A stretch of 20,429 nucleotides of DNA from Bacteroidales bacterium UBA2764 (GTDB taxonomy: Bacteria > Bacteroidota > Bacteroidia > Bacteroidales > Paludibacteraceae), in the NCBI GenBank assembly GCA_002352705.1, contig DEIW01000107.1, forward strand, positions 1 to 20,429, written 5' to 3'. The notes under the pieces are model-generated. The model was not told the DNA's origin, made no database searches, and saw only the letters and a program-made list of their open reading frames with translations. Made by a program: the position numbers and the translations under genes. Positions 17,601-20,429 of this stretch are shown piece by piece. How positions within the stretch are numbered: the first letter of the stretch is position 1; each line of letters begins with the position of its first letter.

Positions 17601-18447
17601 CATTATATATCACTTTGAAACTCGCCGTCACTTGCTCAATGATGGTATCGGTGGTCATGACGAAGATATTACCCGACCTCTCCGAGTTGGAGAGCTTCTT
17701 CACAACGGTGGGGTCAACGGACACTGTATAATTCTTCGGCTCATAATGCACCGCGTACGGGATACCCGCATTACCGTAACCCGTGATACCGTTCTCGTTC
17801 AGCGCGTAGAGATAAGGCGTGAAGAGCTGCGGCGTCGTCAGCGACTCTCCCGGCTTAAACTGACCGAAACTCCAGTCGAAAGCATATTGCCTGTCACCGT
17901 AAGCGGACTTGCGGATGTCCACGTGGATCTTCAACTCCACTTGTGCAGAGCCGTACATCGAAGCAGGCTGATACCAGTCGAACTCCAGGAAGGTAACCTG
18001 CTTGTAGTCGTCGTCCTCGCGTTGCACCACTATCAGCCGAGGTGTCCACTCTCCATTGTCTGTTACATAATACGGAGCGCCGTCAGCCATCGAGGTCACG
18101 GTAATCGAACCCATACCATTCGCTAACTTAACATACGCTGTTCCTTTGTCGCCACTCTTAGAGTTCTCGTCATACGTGTCTGACTTGAAATTCGCAATAG
18201 TGTGCTCCTGACCGTCTTTCACGTAATAGATACGCGAATCGAAGTCCAGATAGTAGTTGTTCACTGCACCATAGGCCCAGACAGGAATCTTGAAATGAAC
18301 CTTGTCTATTCCTGCCGAATAAGCCATGTAATGTTTCTTTTTCTCCAGATAGTCATTGGCATCAGCCGTGACAGGAATCAGAAAAAGTGCACAGAATGCG
18401 AGGACTATTATCGCCGTCCAACGCTTCGAAAAAAGAGTTTGTTTCAT
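8656..18447 (-). CDS. Giant multidomain secreted protein (FN3, carboxypeptidase-regulatory-like, LamG, BACON-like)
   Basis: 3263 aa in one open frame. Signal peptide 1-30 (IIVLAFCALFLIPVTADA). FN3-like segments lie at about 295-450 and 741-840. Three carboxypeptidase-regulatory-like beta domains are at about 848-1080 (GEIQGTVMMSD, VRLSGRVLYKG, VRLVGRVAGG). A Ser/Thr/Gly-rich region is at about 1489-1545. An Ig-like start is near 2173 (DTRPPRVFGEPEPV). Two LamG-like jelly rolls are at about 2228-2410 (KEVRIWSKALTQEE) and 2440-2596 (WHHVVLSVNR). A BACON-like domain is at about 2706-2809. A domain shared with the downstream lipoprotein is at 2823-2940 and 3140-3235, flanking a module at 2945-3110 (GWNWTSFNI; GDLVKAHDRFATF). 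The end (RKVLEDNHIVIIRGGERYD) is sorting-like. Inferred role: cell-surface glycan- or protein-binding scaffold. No enzyme active site seen. Own promoter at 18482-18512. Confidence 0.92.
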   Translation of the reverse strand: MKQTLFSKRWTAIIVLAFCALFLIPVTADANDYLEKKKHYMAYSAGIDKVHFKIPVWAYGAVNNYYLDFDSRIYYVKDGQEHTIANFKSDTYDENSKSGDKGTAYVKLANGMGSITVTSMADGAPYYVTDNGEWTPRLIVVQREDDDYKQVTFLEFDWYQPASMYGSAQVELKIHVDIRKSAYGDRQYAFDWSFGQFKPGESLTTPQLFTPYLYALNENGITGYGNAGIPYAVHYEPKNYTVSVDPTVVKKLSNSERSGNIFVMTTDTIIEQVTASFKVIYNAVGDSTILQSTAVDVPAYHRIYNFSATEELDKTGTYTGRNKLEWVIKNPNARDLVDGDYFEIQRALKSDFSDAQTVSMIPMSRENTGATYTYTWSDESRESWTGNAALENDTIEDTVGASVKKYLLKTATGAPLCNVDIDFYTDMVVQPAVPVYYRIRRASAAIWGWEGHDFARKLGMQKHNFLAPLAATQENYTLDPDYQNNHKVHFRIKLENSEVSQFQIPGKELFNISYSNVTLPEAGDQKISLLVNNAFDETVVTVTKIDDGVAQIPEDKPGVGSKLYSIESGSRVIVKYPAYMAGTSIYRWNTETYDVVNSSVITVSRDESTWNTIGYSSISAEAPAREQVQEALNRVREHLIDSLYTVVSSNVIAAGNQLGKCMWDQTARLIITRTARETGQQVEFIIPNNQIERQADGNWIATYTDVASSACTHYTYAARIDQSSSDLRLYDVKEQSKPIALKGPELYYDEGATIVEFKATQGQTEDYLKQGVLLNWSASSANVDEYRVLRLEKFSDLVPDTLYTGTDNTYFDRSAVPDVHYEYTVTAIYECNTHTTTNSATAEGWRTPYGEIQGTVMMSDNSGISGVTVSLQKDGQVVRTMTTKADGVFRFDSLLYDLNAKTGTEYVVVPSATYGLFGYNYTSQRSASVSLTKENPRATDVLFINTTTVRLSGRVLYKGSTIPVAGAMFLLNGDTLRRSNAPLTTGVDGTFELVLTQGQPYRLQVFKDGHSFEGKGILRVEGNNEQFALSKALDGVRFYDTTKVRLVGRVAGGNDQRNLPEGFGVGKNNLGDDLQLVLQLEGDNTAQIVHDPDDLTRDTVQQHIGNTSTLFEKKRITIRPDAATGEYAVDLYPTKYKVVQATARGYATLFAAGQGSETFDLTNAPKDTFDAVYFSDKDSVIVEQQRNGELISIKSYCAHARGKLRDGQMVSYNAVYDRIYHTPVKIRMTQLIYGLERDGIGEPTMQESTMQNNGDTVQLYTSSSLANGTKEVNYLLGYPIFFNKRNYQFTASAFEEYYYNNDTQAGALDRVPMRGGKVKIHNGLDSTRPSIAYDLDERGRSGVVLSVDNLDVTYTGAMALRTVTAALEYENNVVETDVFRGYIVGDKIQENSLHSTPAGITLLDVARNPGGTGSSSWIEAGTTYNMSFKESYKYEVGLKLNLNYGVSVTSDVGIVTNAPGNYIGSTYEASNTFQIPLPLTHKQDWGYQYDYSFTTSERISTSSTGSVYNFGGLADASAGVGYGVGGMADLFVGTTTSMLSGKAKTVTIISDSVYQIKLPAIKAGTIRVMASGTDSHGKRFHLVTADKVVMGSKFDNTFVYSQYYILYTVMPRLAMERQSLLSYFPDEKTAQEAADRLGKPVYWVVDTMPVSMRDTLEKDYYVMLIPTDSKDYFPDEVRALDNQLYQWSDILIQNERIKVFARMAGRKEGTYSVSFGNSYTRSDSYSAVASENGIALRNQFGMDATHFVTNALSNLDGLGNYMAGSFAESIGKTASEALQSYYRNARQGEQGENGRVQKGANELGTKSNQSELKWTITPILDFDREFRNTNSKAVKKSCGFTLVPDAYGDITVSVYRAALDKVWGDTTDIIRQQLNIGDHNDSLLYSSYVFYTEAGATFCPYEGEVHTAFYNPGTLLGNATVPIAEPELTANTYEVAHVQPDQPAYIRVELKNNGQVGEGRLSDFRSFELGMVNASNADGLEVYADGNSLAAPIPVSILPGQSVYKTIKIMRGVVDDYNDLKLRLYVASCPKNYSDMSFSVHFVPQSSSVNIASPKANWVMNTLSPRDSVGYYLPVEIDGFDLNKKNFDHIEFQYKLSSQSDEMWVNLCSFYANDSLYELATGNKAMIRNGRIEPFRFYGEKDPIEQKYDLRAVTFCAYGSGFVTKASPVITGIKDTRPPRVFGEPEPVNAILGVGDNLKLRFNEPIAGNYLDEDNNFQLMGVTNETGITANTSLHFDGSFDGAATEVSRSLADKSFTIDLLLKPDAEEEGNDFTFFEHGDNVGGIWFGVTEDRRLYAQIGADKIVSKPIEPMLSFTRVIMVYDYDKGQVRFYAGTKEVTDAVSSFGTDYIINAPFLFGRNYYGAMKEVRIWSKALTQEEIAATHLRRLTGYERELLAYYPMDEGSGKIAKDRANGANMTLKSASWNLPSGISLAIHEGDSVPLVSHLLSRSTVYDGTYMFWFSAESDGRLFTAGNISFCIEDGQFVFRYGEEDKSYIVNSPIANSSWHHVVLSVNRTYNNAALYLDGELQATIAAADIPAITGNMYFGGAGMEGHVDEFVVFEQALPKSLIEEYGNRSPSGDEMGLMAYLPFEEQIQNPNGILELVFSPNDRRVFRDPNGNVVNKVVPLITGTYTEDKSNYAPVQGNEPLNKLHFDWAFNSDELLINLNMLDREINKQSIYVTVREVEDINGNPMPSPVTWTAFVDRNNLKWEEREMQLYATYGDKGSSTASIEMKILNNSGKRHQYTVESLPEWLKVDRSYGSLQPLEDKTLTFTYSVDMPVGVYTDLVYLTDENGLSEPLRVELTIEALPLYEEVDRGKYPLNMSLCGQVQIARGADIAPDSDPHDIVYALYLNECVGMANIAFDAEANRSELYLTIYGSEAMKKKALTFLLWQASTGKVFRLTPSQQILFKAGDVQGCGDPNPIVLVASGSEVQQIPLEKGWNWTSFNISVNADATGVINNVMTAAEPWEEGDQIKNPVTRNFCIYNEEKGAFVGGLYHFYYIYSHMVYSRNGNTMRVSGDPLPADLRRVTLSGGGAWSPLPCLYTEVTPIKDALADYYDNATPGDLVKAHDRFATFSQDRKWVGDLTALRPGEGYFFRRLAPGDVEVHFYNRPDNAPARSTKRVPDNQEKEAFHNPAASTNMTMIATLYPHQPSVADQTIRVYVDDELAGVATPIDSLYFLTIQSDKVGTLRFETEDGTPLSAESPLNYHANAHYGSLKAPIILQPGESDRVRKVLEDNHIVIIRGGERYDVTGKKLSK

Positions 18448-18466
18448 ATATATGTTTTGTGTTAAT

Positions 18467-18482
18467 GCGCGATTTTTCGCGC
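18467..18482. promoter_or_regulatory. Perfect inverted repeat at the transcription start of the giant gene
   Basis: GCGCGA-TTTT-TCGCGC: 6-bp arms and a 4-nt centre. It abuts the -7 element and covers the expected transcription start near 18475. It may be an operator or a 5'-end stabilising hairpin in the leader. Confidence 0.5.
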
Positions 18483-18512
18483 AAAATTACAACAAAAAAT
18501 CCGAATGTGCAA
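18482..18512 (-). promoter_or_regulatory. Bacteroidetes-type promoter for the giant-protein operon
   Basis: On the - strand, TTG (18512-18510), 20 nt, TAATTTTG (18489-18482). The spacing is identical to the promoter at 7355-7385. Predicted leader of about 28 nt to the ATG at 18447. Confidence 0.82.
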
Positions 18513-18708
18513 GAAAAAATTCATTTTAATTTGCCATTTGCAGGATTTTGCGACCACACTTTCGAAGGCTAGGTATCCCCGTTAATAGGGGAACCGTAAC
18601 ACGGGAATGGGCTATATAAAAAATGAGGGGAGGCGGTCGAAGGTACAACTTTTCCGCGAGACATCCAAATAAATCCCTACATCCCATGTCGGTTTCGGTG
18701 TTCTGTGT

Positions 18709-18727
18709 CCGGCATCTCCGTTGCCGG
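18709..18727 (+). repeat. Hairpin with TCTCCGT loop, copy 2
   Basis: Stem CCGGCA/TGCCGG encloses TCTCCGT and is preceded by CTGTGTCC, as in copy 1 on the - strand at 7498-7518. The stem sequence differs but pairing is kept. Confidence 0.55.
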
Positions 18728-18870
18728 AGTGTCGTCCCGCAGTGTCCTGTGCTCGCGAGTTCTGCGAGTGAGGATTACGTCCCGACCAAAGAGCCCCTCA
18801 TTCGTTCAACGTTCACTCGTTAATTCGTTATTATACCCTCCCCCATCTCTCCCCTGCTTCACCGACCAAA

Positions 18871-18903
18871 GACCGAGAGATGACCGAGACAAGACCGAGA
18901 GAC
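18871..18903. repeat. Three tandem 11-mers GACCGAGANNN
   Basis: GACCGAGAGAT, GACCGAGACAA and GACCGAGAGAC lie head to tail. No associated gene. Confidence 0.7.
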
Positions 18904-19072
18904 AAAAAACTGCCGCCCGAATCGAAAATCTATGATTTTCCATAGTTCGTGCAACGTGACAAGGACGATTACGACACGGTCGGAAGCATGGCAAAAAGGC
19001 GACACCTCGGTAATCATCCAGAGCAAGACCGTCGAGACCTATGATGCTTCGCGTAAACTGCCCTAAGTAATG

Positions 19073-19093
19073 CGCTAAAACCGCGTTTTAGCG
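19073..19093. repeat. Perfect 9-bp hairpin CGCTAAAAC/GTTTTAGCG
   Basis: A 9-bp stem with a 3-nt loop and no T-run on either strand. It sits between the gene-free region and the rRNA-flank repeats. Confidence 0.5.
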
Positions 19094-19113
19094 GTAATTA
19101 CACGGGCGTTCCC

Positions 19114-19152
19114 GCTCTCCCCAAGAATTAAAATTCCCGGGGACCCCGATGG
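19114..19152. repeat. Partial copy of element A (CTCTCCCC hairpin)
   Basis: It shares the frame GCTCTCCCCA...GGGGnCCCCGATG with the interior of element A (about 7662-7700). The inner stem has changed from AGATT/AATCT to GAATT/AATTC with pairing preserved. It follows the terminator at 19188-19219 in - strand order, as A follows the terminator in the other modules. Confidence 0.6.
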
Positions 19153-19187
19153 AAGGAGAGTAGGTAGCATCGCTACATCATATACAA

Positions 19188-19219
19188 AGAAGCCCGGTAT
19201 CTTTCGATATCGAGCTTCT
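19188..19219 (-). terminator. Rho-independent terminator after element B copy 2
   Basis: AGAAGCTCGATATC / GATACCGGGCTTCT pair 13 of 14 around GAAA, then TTTG on the - strand. It directly follows the 5S-like tail GCCGCCACTTTC. Confidence 0.72.
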
Positions 19220-19348
19220 GAAAGTGGCGGCAAAGCATAGCTACCTACTCTGACTAAGGATTTCTATGTGCGGGCAACGGTGAGGGCTGCCCGCACTCGC
19301 GCGGCGCACTTACTCCTTCGAATGTCCCCCGGACATTCTCGGTGCGCC
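19217..19348 (-). ncRNA. Structured repeat element B, copy 2, with 5S-like tail
   Basis: It matches 7864-7995 at 131 of 132 positions (T to C in the loop at TTACTC[C/T]TTCG). Same nested hairpins, same insertion in the 5S-like tail, but a different terminator hairpin after it. The upstream side (19349-19420) is a diverged relative of the left locus: GCGTTGTG..GGTGAA and AAGCG.TT are kept. Confidence 0.5.
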
Positions 19349-19448
19349 TCAATCGCTTCTTAGCCGCAAGGGCACGATTATTTCACCACACAACGCGTGC
19401 AGACCTGCACTGCGATGTGGAGAGTGGTACAAAGCCACTACATATGAA
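19349..19448. other. Diverged 5S-like spacer with two hairpins
   Basis: It contains an imperfect hairpin at 19387-19419 (CGCGTGCAG against CTGCACTGCG) and a 5-bp stem AGTGG/CCACT at 19424-19440. On the - strand it keeps short matches to the 5S interior (GCGTTGTG), so it may be a decayed 5S copy. No gene. Confidence 0.4.
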
Positions 19449-19478
19449 AAGAGAGCCTAAGTAAACTTAGACTCTCTT
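19449..19478 (-). terminator. Rho-independent terminator after isolated 5S tail
   Basis: AAGAGAGTCTAAGT / ACTTAGGCTCTCTT with a 2-nt loop, then TTC on the - strand. Preceded directly by the 5S tail at 19480-19495. Confidence 0.75.
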
Positions 19479-19479
19479 C

Positions 19480-19495
19480 AAAGTGGCGGCTACCT
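19480..19495 (-). pseudogene. 5S rRNA 3'-end remnant
   Basis: On the - strand AGGTAGCCGCCACTTT, identical to the end of the intact 5S. The sequence before it is unrelated (GCCCGCGAC). It sits between element A copy 2 and its own terminator. Confidence 0.75.
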
Positions 19496-19519
19496 GTCGC
19501 GGGCACTATCCTCGTCTAT

Positions 19520-19809
19520 GAGCCAAAACTACGTTCTGGCTGTAAATACTCGGATGTTTGTTCTCGGTCGGCTTGGTCTCCCCGACCGCCTTCCCTGTTC
19601 GAAGTGCCAAGTCAAGGCACTTCTCCATGCTCTCCCCACAGATTAGAAATCTGCGGGGGCCCCGATGAGAAGGGGCTGTAACTCGCGGAAACAGCCGCGA
19701 GGACTAAACGGCTAAGAGCAGCAGAAGAGAGGAGGGAAACTCGCGCTCTGAGAGCACGAGCACAAGACCAGCAGAAGAGAGTAAGGGAGACGACACAAGA
19801 AAAGCGCCC
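19520..19809. repeat. Repeat element A, copy 2, downstream of 5S
   Basis: 290 nt nearly identical to 7550-7842, with the same set of stems. It begins within the 5S terminator and extends away from the rRNA operon. The substitutions between copies mostly fall in loops or unpaired positions. The - strand frame at 19612-19824 has no signs of a real protein. Confidence 0.9.
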
Positions 19810-19832
19810 TTGAGAAAATCTCAAAGGCGCTT
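19802..19832 (-). terminator. rRNA operon terminator after 5S
   Basis: AAGCGCCTTTGAGA / TCTCAAGGGCGCTT, a 14-bp stem with one G-U and a 3-nt loop, followed by TTC. Three nt beyond the 5S end. Confidence 0.85.
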
Positions 19833-19835
19833 CAA

Positions 19836-19946
19836 AGTGGCGGCTACCTACTCTCCCACAACGCAGTGCAGTACCATCGGCGATGCTGAGCTTAACGACC
19901 CTGTTCGGAATGGGAAGGGGTGGGACCTCAGCGCTATAACCACCTT
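19836..19946 (-). rRNA. rrf: 5S ribosomal RNA
   Basis: On the - strand it runs from about AAGGTGGTTATAGCG to GTAGCCGCCACT. It includes the conserved CCCATTCCGAACAG loop and GATGGTACTGC. About 111 nt, the usual size. Terminal helix strands GGTGG and CCGCCAC pair. It is the last gene of an rRNA operon transcribed leftward. Ends are good to a few bases. Confidence 0.95.
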
Positions 19947-19955
19947 AATGTAGTT

Positions 19956-19983
19956 AATTGAGAATTGAGAATTGACAATTGAG
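19956..19983. repeat. Four tandem heptamers AATTGAG
   Basis: AATTGAG, AATTGAG, AATTGAC, AATTGAG just upstream of the 5S gene, in the 23S-5S spacer. Same type of short repeat as at 276-304 and 5313-5336. Confidence 0.85.
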
Positions 19984-20043
19984 AATTAACTCAAAGCCAA
20001 CTCAACAACCTCAATAAGGGGTTGACAGATCAACGAATGTAAG

Positions 20044-20075
20044 AGCGCGTTCACGCGCCAGCGAACTAAGTTCGC
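20044..20075. repeat. Two adjacent short hairpins in the 23S-5S spacer
   Basis: GCGCG/CGCGC around TTCA near 20045-20058, and GCGAAC-TAA-GTTCGC at 20061-20075. They may take part in rRNA precursor processing. Confidence 0.5.
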
Positions 20076-20089
20076 GGATTCTAAGTACT

Positions 20090-20125
20090 CCTAGGAAGAC
20101 CTAGGTAAACCTAGGATGTCCTAGT
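20090..20125. repeat. CCTAGG palindromes phased every 10 bp
   Basis: CCTAGG at 20090, 20100 and 20110, and CCTAGT at 20120. The 6-bp palindrome recurs at exact 10-bp steps with different 4-nt fillers (AAGA, TAAA, ATGT). Confidence 0.85.
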
Positions 20126-20132
20126 TTATTAG

Positions 20133-20157
20133 AAAAAAACCTTCTTGAAAGAAGGTT
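20133..20157 (-). terminator. Terminator-like hairpin between 23S and 5S
   Basis: On the - strand AACCTTCTT / AAGAAGGTT, a perfect 9-bp stem with a 2-nt loop, followed by five more T. It has the textbook form of an intrinsic terminator but lies inside the rRNA operon, about 45 nt after the 23S end and 190 nt before 5S. Confidence 0.65.
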
Positions 20158-20199
20158 GCAATTCAGCGGCGGAGCCGCGAAATGCAAAAAACCTTTTTA

Positions 20200-20429
<230 letters not shown>

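Larger units (their letters stand above)
18513..19072. other. Intergenic region without a convincing gene
   Basis: No frame here has the length or composition of a gene. It holds several palindromes, for example CCCC-GTTAATA-GGGG near 18576-18590, the TCTCCGT hairpin at 18709-18727, a CGTTAATTCGTT segment near 18818 and a 3 x 11-bp tandem repeat at 18871-18903. A 44-codon + strand frame (18932-19066) is not recognisable. Confidence 0.6.

Noticed and set aside
18932..19066. 44-codon + strand frame (begins MIFHSSCNVT, ends SRKLP)
   Set aside because: The second half looks protein-like, but there is no promoter, no recognised family and no conserved start. It may be a gene remnant but cannot be supported.
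19349..19448. Possible tRNA gene near the rRNA operon end
   Set aside because: No cloverleaf with a T-loop (GGTTCGA-type) or anticodon arm could be found; the hairpins resemble a diverged 5S instead.
19612..19824. - strand 70-codon frame in element A, with a hydrophobic start
   Set aside because: It lies wholly in a multi-hairpin repeat, overlaps the 5S terminator, and has biased composition typical of translated structured RNA.

Overview
The window looks like a chromosomal segment of a gut- or rumen-type Bacteroidales (Prevotellaceae/Paludibacteraceae-like; family-level placement is inference). The evidence is two promoters with the Bacteroidetes architecture (TTG - 20 nt - TAATTTTG), absence of Shine-Dalgarno signals, BspA-type leucine-rich repeats, BACON- and LamG-like domains, C-terminal motifs resembling type IX secretion sorting ends, and short heptamer/octamer tandem repeats.

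Layout. (1) Bases 2-85 on the + strand are the last codons of a methylmalonyl-CoA mutase-like gene, facing a strong hairpin (142-169). (2) Bases 7305 to 200, all on the - strand, form a six-gene operon driven by the promoter at 7355-7385: 203 aa, 450 aa, 555 aa, 535 aa, 217 aa and 360 aa. Stop/start overlaps (TAATG at 6694, ATGA at 2011-2014) and a 14-nt gap suggest coupling. Five of the six have signal peptides; the 555-aa protein has an N-terminal membrane helix. The 203-, 217- and 360-aa products share a beta-rich repeat domain. The 360- and 535-aa products end in the same sorting-like motif. (3) Bases 18447 to 8184, - strand, form a second operon from the promoter at 18482-18512: a giant 3263-aa multidomain secreted protein, then a 154-aa lipoprotein that is a paralogue of domains near the giant protein's C-terminus, then a truncated signal-peptide gene (8152 to about 8042).

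(4) That truncated gene breaks exactly into a 34-nt piece of 5S rRNA, followed by structured repeat sequence. The same repeats lie just downstream of a real rRNA operon end at the right edge of the window (23S 3' end from about 20200, 5S at 19946-19836, - strand). Two elements are duplicated: A (7550-7842 and 19520-19809) and B (7864-7995 and 19217-19348). Four copies of the 5S 3' tail (GCCGCCACTTT) each sit directly before a different rho-independent terminator. The 7.5-8.04 kb block therefore looks like a copied or relic rRNA-operon 3' flank.

Functionally, the two operons supply a set of exported, mostly surface-destined proteins for adhesion, glycan binding or scaffolding; no enzyme active site was recognised in them. 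The rest of the window (18.5-19.8 kb, and the 23S-5S spacer) carries no convincing gene but is dense in palindromes, covarying hairpins and short tandem repeats.
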